Notes: generated by a model from the sequence alone, not told the origin. A stretch of DNA of 64,000 nt from Spirosoma pollinicola (GCF_002831565.1 NZ_CP025096.1:4140501-4204500), one strand, 5' to 3'. Counted from the first letter of the stretch, positions 52,445 to 61,960 are shown. A program made the numbers and translations.

Positions 52445-53011
52445 ATGAACTATAGAGAAGATGAATTGTCCTCCCAACAGCGGGACGAATTTTTCAGCGT
52501 TTTAAAGGCTCGTTTTGACAACCACAGCCACCGCCATCCGGGTATTGCCTGGGCCGCTGTACAAGCCAGGCTAAATGAGACGCCAACTAAAATGTGGTCA
52601 CTCCATGAAATGGACCGCACGGGCGGTGAACCGGATGTGGTTGGTCAAGATAAGCAGACAAACGAGTATCTTTTTTATGATTGCTCACCCGAAACGCCTA
52701 AAGGCCGCCGCAGTCTTTGTTACGATCAGCAAGCATGGGCTTCCAGGAAAGCCAATAAACCGGCAACGAGTGCCATTGAGATGGCGGCTAGTATGGGTAT
52801 TGACTTGTTGAGCGAGGAACAATATCGGGAGCTGCAGCAATTGGGTAAGTTCGACCTGAAAACATCAAGTTGGGTAAAAACACCGGCTGCTATTCGCCAA
52901 CTGGGTGGTGCCCTGTTTGCCGATTTTCGCTACGGCCATGTCTTTGTCTATCACAATGGAGCCGAGTCGTACTATGGGAGCCGGGCCTTCAGGGGTTGGC
53001 TAAAGGTCTAA
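52445..53011 (+). CDS. DUF4256 family protein
   Basis: 188 residues: QRDEFFSVLKARFDNHSHRHP, MWSLHEMDRTGGEPDVVGQD, YLFYDCSPETPKGRRSLCYD, EMAASMGIDLLSEEQYRELQ, and FRYGHVFVYHNGAESYYGSR. Matches the DUF4256 pattern of soluble proteins found beside ArsR/AHSA1/DoxX genes. Function unknown. Last gene of the operon. Confidence 0.88.
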   Translation: MNYREDELSSQQRDEFFSVLKARFDNHSHRHPGIAWAAVQARLNETPTKMWSLHEMDRTGGEPDVVGQDKQTNEYLFYDCSPETPKGRRSLCYDQQAWASRKANKPATSAIEMAASMGIDLLSEEQYRELQQLGKFDLKTSSWVKTPAAIRQLGGALFADFRYGHVFVYHNGAESYYGSRAFRGWLKV

Positions 53012-53090
53012 CGGAGGTAACCTACTAGCTTGTCGAATTCTACCCACAAGAGTGGAGAGTTATTCAAACGATAATCGTCCCACAAAACCC

Positions 53091-53126
53091 TCCTATGCGA
53101 GACACATGAGCTTACATACGTCTGCT
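53091..53126 (+). repeat. 36-bp direct repeat, right of ArsR operon
   Basis: Identical to 51002-51037 and same orientation, so the pair brackets the four-gene operon. Confidence 0.9.
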
Positions 53127-53242
53127 TCTTGATTGGGGCATTTAATTAGACGGCTTTTTTAATAAATGTCAAGTGGCCAGCTACTGCGGTACTGTCCGTA
53201 GCTTACGAGTTGTTGGACAAGGGCCATTGTATTAACCAGATC

Positions 53243-53920
53243 TTAAAAACGATACCGTAACTGGGTCTGTAAACTTAGTTGATACGTGTGGTAATAGGTA
53301 TAAGTAGGATGAGCCTGCAAATCGTACTCGAGCATGGGTTGAACTACCAACGTCAGTTGCCTTTTTAACTGACCAATCACGCCTGCTCCCACCAGCAGAG
53401 GACTGATAGCAACTGGTTTACCTAATTTTATTGGAATTTCCTGCCCATTGATGTAGGCATAACTAGTAGAGCGAAAATCCGCCGAAGACCCCACGGAAAA
53501 ATAGGGGGAAATGCGGTTAGTGGACGATTGATAGTTGACAAAAATGGGAACGCGGTAAGCATAATGGAAGGGATGCTTGTTGGAGTAGCTCAACGCAATC
53601 GCATCCCCATTGAGTATAAGCTTGCCTTGGCTCGACTGCGTCTGAGTGGCCCAAACCCCGGTTGACAGGGACCATTTGGTGGTCAGGGCATAATGTCCCA
53701 TCAGGCCTACCGAGTACCCCAGGCTATGGGATTGAATGAGCACTTCAGTGGCCGTGGCGATTGGAACCGCCGGATTGTTAGTCGGGGGGATTACAGATTT
53801 ACTATTAGAATGCGAAAAGGTAGGCGCCAGATTGATGGAAACCGAGAACCGACTTTGCCCCCAACTGGCATAGGTGCCTAACAGAAGCCAAACAGGAAGC
53901 AAAAGAGCTATGGTTTTCAT
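53243..53920 (-). CDS. Outer-membrane beta-barrel protein (PorT-like)
   Basis: 225 residues with a signal peptide (MKTIALLLPVWLLLGTYASWG). Alternating hydrophobic strands (HSLGYSVGLMGHYALTTKWSLSTGVW, HYAYRVPIFVNYQSSTNRISPYFSVG, YQLSLQTQLRYRF) fit an eight-strand barrel of the PorT/OMP_b-brl type. Ends with Phe, typical for outer-membrane proteins. Single gene. Confidence 0.82.
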   Translation of the reverse strand: MKTIALLLPVWLLLGTYASWGQSRFSVSINLAPTFSHSNSKSVIPPTNNPAVPIATATEVLIQSHSLGYSVGLMGHYALTTKWSLSTGVWATQTQSSQGKLILNGDAIALSYSNKHPFHYAYRVPIFVNYQSSTNRISPYFSVGSSADFRSTSYAYINGQEIPIKLGKPVAISPLLVGAGVIGQLKRQLTLVVQPMLEYDLQAHPTYTYYHTYQLSLQTQLRYRF

Positions 53921-54357
53921 ACTATCGAGACAGTATACCGGATCACAAATGTACTAATTAAGCCAGTCTACCCAGGCCCTTATAAGCTCCTCCGAACTAA
54001 CTTTTACTGGGTTGTTCTTTGGCTTCATACGCGGAGTATTTCGTTCATATAACTCCACATTTGCAACTTGACTACGAAAAATACGGTATTCAAAGCCGCA
54101 AATTTGTCAACAGGATGTGCCGACGATCGCCCCTTCTTGGCTGTACAAGGACAAAGGCGTTAAAGTTCTCAAGAACTAGTTGCTTAGCTAGATAAATTTC
54201 GACTTCTCAAATAAGGCTCATAAGTGAGACGATAGAATCGTCATTTGTCTGCTTCATAAATGGGACATTTATTGCTACATTATGTTTCGTAGTAGCCTAC
54301 GAGGTACGAAAGCTAATATTACCACTAAAGCCCTTTATAGTGAACCAACTTACTTGG
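53921..54357. repeat. Intergenic with a diverged dispersed repeat
   Basis: 54215-54270 (GGCTCATAAGTGAGACGATA and TTGTCTGCTTCATAA) is a diverged copy of the 51002 repeat. A short palindrome GTAGCCTACGAG lies near 54293. No gene seen. Confidence 0.55.
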
Positions 54358-54741
54358 CTATTTCAGAGCGATACATTCAACCGAAATTAAAATGCCCGCT
54401 GGAAAGGGCATCACCTGAGGCGTGCTACGGGCCGGGGGATTAGCCGGGAAAAACTCCGCATACACTTTATTGATAACACCAAAATCATGACCGGCTACCA
54501 TAAAGATGGTCGTCTTCACCACGTTGCTTAAGTTGCTGCCCGCTTCTTCCAGAATGAGTTTAATATTTTGAAAACATTGTCGGGTTTGATCCTCAAAATC
54601 AGCACTAATGACTTGGCCGGAGTCAATGGCTAAGCCCGGCGTTCCCGATAAAAAAATAAATTTGTCGGCTATGACGGCTTGGGGAAATACTTGGCTCATC
54701 CGTGGAGCATTAGTGGTATTGAAATTTTGCCTTTCTGCCAT
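54358..54741 (-). CDS. RidA/YjgF family protein (copy 2)
   Basis: 127 residues from ATG 54741 (MAERQNFNTTNAPRMSQVFP), chosen to match copy 1; a start seven codons upstream is also open. Features as in copy 1: FLSGTPGL, CFQNIKLILEEAGSNLSNVVKTTIFM, PPARSTPQVMPFPAG. Almost the same as 31840-32223, and the upstream bases (CTGATTGA near the gene) also match, so a whole-gene duplication. Confidence 0.93.
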   Translation of the reverse strand: MAERQNFNTTNAPRMSQVFPQAVIADKFIFLSGTPGLAIDSGQVISADFEDQTRQCFQNIKLILEEAGSNLSNVVKTTIFMVAGHDFGVINKVYAEFFPANPPARSTPQVMPFPAGILISVECIALK

Positions 54742-54931
54742 GTTTTTGGGTGTTTTGTCCACTAAGGATTACGGCTAACTCGCTGATTGAGGCACTTTCA
54801 ATCCAAAAATGGGCGAGGCATACTCCCTAAAGTCTTGGCTAAGGTTAACTGATGAAAGTCGTTTTCGTACGTTGAAAAGTAAGCCACGAAAGTGATGAAG
54901 TATAATCATCTAGCCGTTCTAGCCATCAATG

Positions 54932-55507
54932 CTACTTTTTTAACTGATTGATGGGAGGGCCTACTCGCTTAAAGCCATGATCCTGCCGAAACTTGTCCTG
55001 CTCGGCTTCGCTCATCGTTTTGAGCGCTCCTTCGCTTACCTGTTGGAAAAATGCTTCCATTTTACCCGCTGGCTGAAACGTCATCAATAACCGGCCATCA
55101 CCCGGGCCTATTTTGGCAAAACAATGCGGCACGTTTCGCGGACCAAACACACTATCACCCACCTTCGCCTGGTGAATGACATCACCCACCTTAATTAAAA
55201 ATTCGCCTTCCAGCACATACCACAGTTCATCCTGTTCAAAGTGGGTGTGCAGAGCAGGTCCTCCTTCCTTCACACGACTGGATTCATACACGTACAAATC
55301 TCCATTGGTGTCTTTGGTGGACACCTTGGTCATAAAGGTATCGCCATCAAAAAGGGAAATGGCATGATCAAATCGGTCCTTCCCCGCATCGACTTTAAAG
55401 CCTTTGTCCATGCGGTAGTTTTTTAGGGTGTCGGCCGCCCATAAGAAAGGAGAAGCCAGCAAGGTCGCGGTTGCCAAACCGGCTTTCAGGAAGCTGTTTC
55501 GTTGCAT
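54932..55507 (-). CDS. Exported cupin-domain protein
   Basis: 191 residues. N-terminal signal (MQRNSFLKAGLATATLLASPFLWA). One cupin barrel about 70-150: GPALHTHFEQDELWYVLEGEF with metal-binding His, His and Glu, then GDSVFGPRNVPHCFAKIG with the last His. A C-terminal helix tail follows (AFFQQVSEGALKTMSEAEQDKF). Likely a periplasmic metal cupin, isomerase- or dioxygenase-like. Single gene. Confidence 0.88.
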   Translation of the reverse strand: MQRNSFLKAGLATATLLASPFLWAADTLKNYRMDKGFKVDAGKDRFDHAISLFDGDTFMTKVSTKDTNGDLYVYESSRVKEGGPALHTHFEQDELWYVLEGEFLIKVGDVIHQAKVGDSVFGPRNVPHCFAKIGPGDGRLLMTFQPAGKMEAFFQQVSEGALKTMSEAEQDKFRQDHGFKRVGPPINQLKK

Positions 55508-55906
55508 ATCAGTTTTGGCCTTATCATTAAGATTGTGTCATTCCTACGAATGAACGAGTATTTACAACACCATTGGTAAGTTGATTAGCTAGCGGTCGAA
55601 CCAGTGGTATAAGTGGCCATATGTTTACCTAAAGCCTGCAATCGACAAACTATCACTGAGGTGCCGTTTCGTTTGTTGGGAAGTAAATCACGAACCGATA
55701 TAAAGCTTTTACCAACGTATGATGAATAACATACAGTGGTAAAAGAATGGCACACAAGTCTCACGAAATGCTCCTATATGAGACGATGCCGCATTCATGG
55801 ATCTGCTTCAAGAATTAGCCGTTTTATGATAGAGTGCATCAACGAGTAGGTAGCTGGCGATTTCGTATTTTGGCGAACAGATAGCGAATTAGGCAACGGT
55901 GGAATT
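55508..55906. repeat. Intergenic with a diverged dispersed repeat
   Basis: 55771-55815 (CTCCTATATGAGACGATG, ATCTGCTTCAAGAA) is related to the 51002 repeat. Otherwise nothing seen. Confidence 0.5.
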
Positions 55907-56122
55907 ATGACAACAGGACTCATTCACGCTACGGTAAGACGACCAACGGTCTATTATCCTTTGAAACGGCAGGTCGTGGCTGAATTTCAGGCAGAAATAG
56001 CCCGAGCCACCGGTTGGCAAAGAGCCTGGCCTCGATGGAAGCGAGCCATTAGCCTACAGATGCGTTACAATAACCTTCTATTTTTAAACCCGACCAGACT
56101 ACATAGTTCATTAACCGAATAG
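55907..56122 (+). pseudogene. Possible transposase C-terminal scrap
   Basis: 71 residues ending RYNNLLFLNPTRLHSSLTE. The RLHSSL end is typical of IS3/IS481-type integrase C-termini (YNxxRLHSSLG). The earlier part does not align well, so this is a decayed fragment at best. Confidence 0.35.
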
Positions 56123-56398
56123 CGTGGCGGTGTCAAACTCGACATGAGGAGTCTATCACACAATGATTTTTCATAGCTGTATAGCTCAATCAGCCGCCTA
56201 CAGATGAGGGGTAGCTAAAACTAATTGATGGTCAGTTGGTTCATCTCTTCACATGGGCGGATTCAGTGTAGAGCGGAAGGGACGGTTTGAACCCACCAAC
56301 CAATGCCATTTAGGATGCTGATCTTAGTAGGTTCTTTATCCCTTTTCCAGAACGGCGGCTGTCCTCATTTAAAGCAAGAAAACGACTAAGTACGATCG

Positions 56399-56803
56399 AT
56401 GAAGCGACGCCGTCCTGACTCTCCGAAAACGCAGCCGTCCCTATCCGAGAAGGAACCGGAGCCGTCCCATCGATTGGATGTACTCGTTCATGACCTGCGC
56501 AACTGCATCAGCGCCATTCGTTTTGCTCAGTACTTTCTCGATGACAAGCTGAGTTTAAGTCCCCATCAACTACTGGCCTACCAGACGGTTTTAAGGAGTA
56601 ACCTGAGCCAGGCCACCGGACTGATGGACCAGTTCCTGCAGGCAGCGCCCGTCCCCGGCAAACAAGCGATTTCTAGTGCGCCATCCCGGACAGCGTTCCT
56701 GAAGCATCTGTCTGGACAGTTGCCTCAGGCAGTTGATTCGGAGGGTGCCGATCAGTTAGCCCACCTCAAAAAGTTGGTCGACATTGGCCTTCAAGGCAGC
56801 TGA
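56399..56803 (+). CDS. Stand-alone DHp-like domain protein
   Basis: 134 residues. Residues about 25-85 form a histidine-kinase dimerisation helix pair: LDVLVHDLRNCISAIRFAQYFLD, then LLAYQTVLRSNLSQATGLMDQFLQ. The phospho-His is in HDLRN. There is no ATPase domain, no N or G boxes, and no sensor. It may be a phosphotransfer protein or the remnant of a kinase. Followed by non-coding DNA. Confidence 0.7.
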   Translation: MKRRRPDSPKTQPSLSEKEPEPSHRLDVLVHDLRNCISAIRFAQYFLDDKLSLSPHQLLAYQTVLRSNLSQATGLMDQFLQAAPVPGKQAISSAPSRTAFLKHLSGQLPQAVDSEGADQLAHLKKLVDIGLQGS

Positions 56804-57215
56804 GCCGAGGAATTAACTGATTGCCTGGCGTTTGTGCCTCCTCTTAAGCGTGCCAAGGTAGGCGCGGAATTGCCTCACCTAACTTATCAGTAGCATCGTT
56901 CATGAAAACGCTCTAAACGCGAGACGGTGTATTGGCCCTAATACAAACGTCCATCAACTGGTGAACAGTGTTGCTAACCAGGAGCAGATAGTCAATCTAA
57001 ATCTCGCATGAAAATAGTACTTTACCAATAAAGTTGACGTAAGCGCATCTTCCCCTCCCCTTTCCAATGCTTTGTATTTTTCCTAGCCGTCGTTCAGGAA
57101 AGGTGACGTTTAATTGAACCAAAGTCTCTTAAAACTTAATTTTGGAGACGCTAATTGTTTTAATAACTGTCCACTACAATCCGTCGCATACGGAAATCAA
57201 AAACGACCTTTTATT
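56804..57215. repeat. Intergenic with a dispersed repeat
   Basis: 56923-57105 aligns with 22040-22225 (CTAAACGCGAGACGGTG, ATACAAACGTCC, AAAATAGTACTTTACC). No gene seen. Confidence 0.7.
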
Positions 57216-58001
57216 TTACAAATTCACCTTTTCGGCCCCACGAATAGCGAGGGTCTGCTGTGTTTGCACATACGCCACAACCGCTCCGTTACGGGCATCG
57301 TAATCAATTGGCAACGCAAGCGTCACCACACCCTTTTCCGTGGCTGGAACGGTTAGGAAGACTCGTACAACATTATCGTGCGCTAACTTTCTACCGGCGT
57401 TTTCGCCCCGATTAACAATTGTTTCGGTGGTCTTGCTGACAACAGCTACATGCAAAACTGCCTTGGTAAGGTCTCCAGCCAGCAAATAGGAAATGGTTAA
57501 TTGATTGTTTTGGGGTGTAGAAACGGTTAGTTTGATGTCTGCAGTAGCAGGTATCGATAAAGCCTCTTTCAGCGTGCTACTTTGTTTGTTCCGATTAGAG
57601 CCCACAAACTCCTGTTGACCGTTGAGGACTTCCTGGGGCGTATAAACGCCCGTCTGAGCAAAGCGCTCACTGTATTGGTACTGTCGTTGGGTAAAGCTAT
57701 GATTACTGAATGGATCTTTCCAACCCAGCCGGTCCCAGTAATCAACGTGAAACGACAGACCAATAATATTTTTGTTGGCTTTAGCGGCTTCGGCCAGCGT
57801 TTCAGTTAGGAGCCGATCGGCGGCAGGGCAGCTTGAGCAACCCTGTGAGGTAAATAATTCCAGGACGGCCACGGGCGCATAGGTAGTAATCGGCTTTGTC
57901 AATTTCGGATGAGGAAGTCCTCCCGTAAGACGTGCTGTACTCAGATTGAGTAAAGTCAGTGCCAGACTGGCGGCTACGATTAATGGAGTGAATGAATGCA
58001 T
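57216..58001 (-). CDS. DUF1223 family secreted protein
   Basis: 261 residues with a signal peptide. The DUF1223 signature VLELFTSQGCSSCPAADRLL (47-66) holds a thioredoxin-like CSSC, then GLSFHVDYWDRLGWKDPFS and QRQYQYSERFAQTGVYTPQ. Periplasmic, probably redox active. It follows the molybdopterin oxidoreductase gene by about 75 bases on the same strand, so likely the third gene of that operon. Confidence 0.92.
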   Translation of the reverse strand: MHSFTPLIVAASLALTLLNLSTARLTGGLPHPKLTKPITTYAPVAVLELFTSQGCSSCPAADRLLTETLAEAAKANKNIIGLSFHVDYWDRLGWKDPFSNHSFTQRQYQYSERFAQTGVYTPQEVLNGQQEFVGSNRNKQSSTLKEALSIPATADIKLTVSTPQNNQLTISYLLAGDLTKAVLHVAVVSKTTETIVNRGENAGRKLAHDNVVRVFLTVPATEKGVVTLALPIDYDARNGAVVAYVQTQQTLAIRGAEKVNL

Positions 58002-58075
58002 ACTGACGTGTGTTTAAAACTGGTTATAGGGTCAACGAGCCTCTGTCAGCCTACTACCTGGACCAGTTACCGTTG

Positions 58076-58880
58076 TTATAAACCCAGGTGATAATCATAG
58101 CCTTCCTCGGCCCAATAATCACGCGGGCGCTCGTCAGCAAAACGAATCGTGCCGATGCGTTTGAGATGTTTGACGCCGTATTTAACGGGAATTAGTAACC
58201 GAACCGGAGCCCCGTGCTCCGCTGTGATGGGTTGACCATTCATGGCAAACGCCAGCAGTGTTTGTGGGTGTAAGGCACTAGGCATATCCAGGCCGACATA
58301 ATACCCGCCATCGGGCGTTTCCAGACCAACGTACGAATAAAAATCAGCCAAATTGTCGGCCGAAGGAGCTTGGCCGCTTCGGGTACCCAGGCCATAGTGG
58401 GTCACAAAATCAGCAAATTTTACGCCACGCCAATGCTGAATCTGGCTCCAGCCTTCCACACACTTAAAGTTGAAAATTAAGTCGTGTTGGGGCAGTTTTT
58501 TTAGCTCGTCAATGCTCACCTTTATTGGCGTACGGCCCCGTCTGTTCGACCGTGATCTGATACCCATTCAGCTCAATGTCACTCGCTAAACCCTCCATCC
58601 CATTGACCCGGGGTGGAGTTGCGTCCCGACTGACCGGATAGGTTGGGGCCAGGTGCGCTGGGCTGAAATAAACGTTCGCTACTTTTTCATTTCTATACAG
58701 CAGCTTCCGTAGAATGGCCGGGATGCCATCGGCATCGGGTTGGTATTTTACGTACTGCCAAACGCCCACCAGCACCAAACCGGCTAAGCCAAAGCCCAGC
58801 ATCGCCTTCAGGGTTCGCCGGCGAATTTGCCCTTCGGACGTTAATTCTTCACGCAGCGGTTTGTGTTTCAGTACGTTCAT
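58076..58880 (-). pseudogene. Molybdopterin-dependent oxidoreductase with a G-run frameshift
   Basis: First frame (58880) codes for a membrane-anchored N-terminus (LKAMLGFGLAGLVLVGVWQY) and NGYQITVEQTG. The second frame (to 58076) codes for GRTPIKVSIDELKKLPQHDL, FKCVEGWSQIQHWRGVKFAD with the molybdenum-ligand Cys, and TAEHGAPVRLLIPVKYGVKHLKRIGTI. One extra G in GGGG (complement of 58536-58539) separates them; GGG would give QTGRTPIKVSID. This is sulfite-oxidase-type MPT domain, usually with a cytochrome b partner (upstream gene overlaps by 32 bases). The shift may be a sequencing error, a switch, or real loss. Confidence 0.88.
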
Positions 58881-59526
58881 TTTTCCGCTCGAAACCAGTA
58901 ATCATGCTTTGAAAATTGTGCCAGCCTGCCAGCATAACCTGGGTGATGTGAATCACGAAAAACAGAACATAGCCGATTGTCAGCCCAAAATGGATAAGTC
59001 GGGCCGTTTCATAGCCGCCCATCAGCCAGGTCAGCCAGTTAAATTGAATGGGCTTGTAAATAGCATAACCCGTCAGGGCTGACCCTACTCCCATGAACAG
59101 GATGGCTGAATACGCAATGCGTTGAGCCGCATTGTATTTCGCTTGTGGCGGAACCGTTTTTCGGAGATGCAGGTCGTGTAGCCCCACCCGCCAGGCCTCC
59201 CGGAACGAGTGTCGGTTGGGCAGTAACAGCCGCCACTCGCCCGACACGAACGTATAGCTCACATACAAGATGCCGTTACTAATAAACAACCATTGAAACA
59301 CAAAATGCCAGGCCTGTCCCCTGGCTAGTTGGGCCGGGACGTTCAACCAGTGGTAAAACCATGCTGGAAAAAATTGGATCAGAACGGTATCGCCAATCAC
59401 AATTTTATAAGGATCATAGGCCCAATAGATCAACAGGCCACTCCAGATCATTATGGTTAGAATGGGAAAGTTGATCCAGTGAAACCACCGGATCGCTAGG
59501 GGGTGTTTGTGAACAATTCGTGTCAT
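58849..59526 (-). CDS. Cytochrome b561-type membrane subunit
   Basis: 225 residues, four to five membrane helices. Haem ligands likely His in VHKHPLAIRWFHWINFPILT and in LIHFGLTIGYVLFFVIHITQV. Middle helices include RIAYSAILFMGVGSALTGYAIY. It should pass electrons between quinone and the molybdopterin subunit encoded next. First gene of the operon, with the conserved 19-bp motif 46 bases before its ATG. Confidence 0.92.
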   Translation of the reverse strand: MTRIVHKHPLAIRWFHWINFPILTIMIWSGLLIYWAYDPYKIVIGDTVLIQFFPAWFYHWLNVPAQLARGQAWHFVFQWLFISNGILYVSYTFVSGEWRLLLPNRHSFREAWRVGLHDLHLRKTVPPQAKYNAAQRIAYSAILFMGVGSALTGYAIYKPIQFNWLTWLMGGYETARLIHFGLTIGYVLFFVIHITQVMLAGWHNFQSMITGFERKNERTETQTAA

Positions 59527-59571
59527 AAATTACGGGTGATGTAACTTAAAAAGGCTCCCTTCTTTCCGAAA

Positions 59572-59590
59572 GTTATCACGGAAGTATACC
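59572..59590 (-). promoter_or_regulatory. Regulon motif, copy 1
   Basis: On the minus strand GGTATACTTCCGTGATAAC, two bases different from the other three copies. Directly upstream of the cytochrome b operon; flanks AAAAT and T also match. Confidence 0.75.
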
Positions 59591-59665
59591 ATTTTCAGTG
59601 GATTAGACTATTGCTGTTCATCCAGACGAATCGTACGTGTAGGCAACCAGCGACCTTAGCCTGGT

Positions 59666-61168
59666 TTATGAAACAGGCGCTGCATAAGCCGGTAGCACAA
59701 ACGCAAAACAGATTTTCTTTTCTGGTTCATGAGTAACCTGTAGTCGGGCATTATGCAGGTTAAGAATCTTTAGTACAATGGCCAATCCCAGACCAGAATT
59801 AGGCGGGCGAATGCTGGCTTCTATACAATCTATCTGATTGATCTGCGATAAATAAGCCAGGATCGCTTTAGGTAAGGCCGATACAGAGTTGATTACGGAT
59901 ACGGTTACGTATTGATCGGTAGAGGCTAATTGGAGGCTTACCTGGCCACCTTCCGGGGAATAGTGAATGGCATTTTCCACTAAATTCTGGAGTACATGCT
60001 CAACCAGGTTAATGTCAGCAAAGCAGACCGACGGTACTTCACAATTGATGCAGGTAAACGTGATGGCTTTCTGGTGGGCGATCAGTTGAAAATTCGTGTA
60101 CGTTTCGGTGAGTAAGTCAGCCAGCAGGAAGGGTTCCTTTTCGGGCTTGCGTTCTTTGGCCTCCAGTTTCGAGAGTTCAAATAACTCATTGATGCGTTTG
60201 GTGAGTCGCTGGGTACTTTGTAGGATAGCGCCAACATAGTGCTTCTGGGTTGCATTCAGGGAAGCGTCCATATCCAGTGTTTCGGCAAAACCCCTAATAG
60301 AGGTTATGGGTGAGCGTAAGTCGTGCGAAACGTTGGCGACCAGATCGCGCCGGAGTTGCTCGGAGGTCTGCAATTGGGCCAGACTGTTGGTTAGCTGGTC
60401 AGCCATGGTATCGAAGGCATTGGCCAGGGGAACCAAATCGCTGGGTGGCTTCAACTGGGTGCGGGCCTTTAGGTCGCCATCCCGAAAGCGCAAAACGGTC
60501 CGAATGATGCGGGTCAGATCGCGGGTGAGCAGGTAGAATACGGCAAAACCAACCGCTAAAGCAGCCAGCAGCATAAACAGGGTTGTTTTAAGCCCCCATT
60601 CGACGGAGTAATCCTGGAATAACTGAACCAGCGTTGTGCCATAACTTTCCCCCAGTAGCACAACATACACATAGCCTTGTAACCGGCCTTGATCGCGAAC
60701 TTCAGCGGCCGAGAATATCTGACGGCCAACCGCTTGTCTTGGATCATCGCCCTGAATGAAGACCACGCCCTGAGTCTGAATAAACTGACGAACAGGTGCC
60801 AGGTTGACCTGATGCCGTTTAATTTTTTCAACCGGTGCCTGATAGACCATAATCCGTCCGGTTGTATCCAGCAGATAGACTTCGACACTGGGATTGGTTA
60901 CCATCGCATTGAAAAAAATGCGCTCGGTAGCCGGGTGATTTACCTTGTTCATGCCCACAAAGGGCTCAGAAAATTTGGCAATATGGGTCGCTACTTCCCG
61001 GTTGAGCCGTTGATGGGAGGCTTTAAAATAACGTATCGCGATAAAACCGGTCAGTAGACTGTAGCTAGCTACCAGCAGAATGACCAGCAACGATAATAGA
61101 CCCGCTAACCGACCATAGATTGCCGGAAACGGTTTGATTTGTTTGGCGGTGTTACCAACGACGTTCAT
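59666..61168 (-). CDS. Membrane sensor histidine kinase
   Basis: 500 residues. Helix 1 about 20-45 (GLLSLLVILLVASYSLLTGF), periplasmic sensor about 46-190, helix 2 about 195-218 (TTLFMLLAALAVGFAVFYLL), HAMP about 219-275, HisKA with VANVSHDLRSPITSI, HATPase with NLVENAIHYSPEGG and SGLGLAIVLKIL. The start overlaps the regulator's stop (ATGA), so coupled translation. Partner is the OmpR-type regulator upstream. Signal unknown; likely controls the redox operon and its neighbours. Confidence 0.94.
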   Translation of the reverse strand: MNVVGNTAKQIKPFPAIYGRLAGLLSLLVILLVASYSLLTGFIAIRYFKASHQRLNREVATHIAKFSEPFVGMNKVNHPATERIFFNAMVTNPSVEVYLLDTTGRIMVYQAPVEKIKRHQVNLAPVRQFIQTQGVVFIQGDDPRQAVGRQIFSAAEVRDQGRLQGYVYVVLLGESYGTTLVQLFQDYSVEWGLKTTLFMLLAALAVGFAVFYLLTRDLTRIIRTVLRFRDGDLKARTQLKPPSDLVPLANAFDTMADQLTNSLAQLQTSEQLRRDLVANVSHDLRSPITSIRGFAETLDMDASLNATQKHYVGAILQSTQRLTKRINELFELSKLEAKERKPEKEPFLLADLLTETYTNFQLIAHQKAITFTCINCEVPSVCFADINLVEHVLQNLVENAIHYSPEGGQVSLQLASTDQYVTVSVINSVSALPKAILAYLSQINQIDCIEASIRPPNSGLGLAIVLKILNLHNARLQVTHEPEKKICFAFVLPAYAAPVS

Positions 61169-61878
61169 GAATTGCTGGACTTTACAGGTTCGGCAAACCG
61201 ATAGCCAACGCCCCAGCTTGTCAGAATGTAAGTGGGTTGGGCAAAGTTCGATTCAATTTTATTGCGCAACCGGTTGATGTGGGCCGTTACGGTATGTTCA
61301 TAGCCTACGATGTGGTAATCCCAGACCAGATGGAGCAATTCTTTACGACTATAACTCTTCCCCGGATTTTCGGCCAACAAAACCAATAGATCGAACTCTT
61401 TTGGCGTAAGCTCTACCCGGTTGTTATTAATTGTCACAATTCGATCGGCCGTATGAATCCGCAAAGCCTCATGCGTAATAATCAACGGGGGAACCTGCCC
61501 TGGTGATGCCCCTAATGCTGACCGGCGCAACATGGCCCGAACTCGGGCCATCAGCTCCTGAACGCCGAACGGCTTCGTGAGGTAGTCGTCGGCTCCCGCT
61601 TCCAAGCCCGCTACTTTATCCGTTTCCTGGGCTTTGGCGGTCAGCATCAGAATGGGCGTGAACGTATCTCGCTGGCGAATCTGACGGCATATCTCGATCC
61701 CGTTCATATCGGGCAGCATCACATCCAGAATACACAAATCGACGGCCTGGTGAGCGAGTTGGCCCAGTCCATCCCGCCCACTAGCCGCTGTCAGTACGTT
61801 GGCGGGAAGGGTATGGAGATGGATGCGGACCAAATCGACGATCAGAGCATCGTCTTCGATGAGCAGGATTGTTTTCAT
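61165..61878 (-). CDS. OmpR-type response regulator
   Basis: 237 residues from ATG 61878 (MKTILLIEDDALIVDLV); the frame is open further. Receiver with EDD, phospho-Asp in CILDVMLPDMNG, Lys in YLTKPF; OmpR winged helix about 135-232 (VELTPKEFDLLVLLAENPGK, EHTVTAHINRLRNKIE, GVGYRF). Coexpressed with the kinase. Candidate binder of the 19-bp motif found at four places here, one of them 83 bases before its own start. Confidence 0.95.
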   Translation of the reverse strand: MKTILLIEDDALIVDLVRIHLHTLPANVLTAASGRDGLGQLAHQAVDLCILDVMLPDMNGIEICRQIRQRDTFTPILMLTAKAQETDKVAGLEAGADDYLTKPFGVQELMARVRAMLRRSALGASPGQVPPLIITHEALRIHTADRIVTINNNRVELTPKEFDLLVLLAENPGKSYSRKELLHLVWDYHIVGYEHTVTAHINRLRNKIESNFAQPTYILTSWGVGYRFAEPVKSSNS

Positions 61879-61960
61879 AGATGGGTTTATACAAACCAGA
61901 ATGTATTCAGATCGCAAAATTCCCGAATGCTGCTGAATAGAAAAAGTTGAGTATCAAAAT

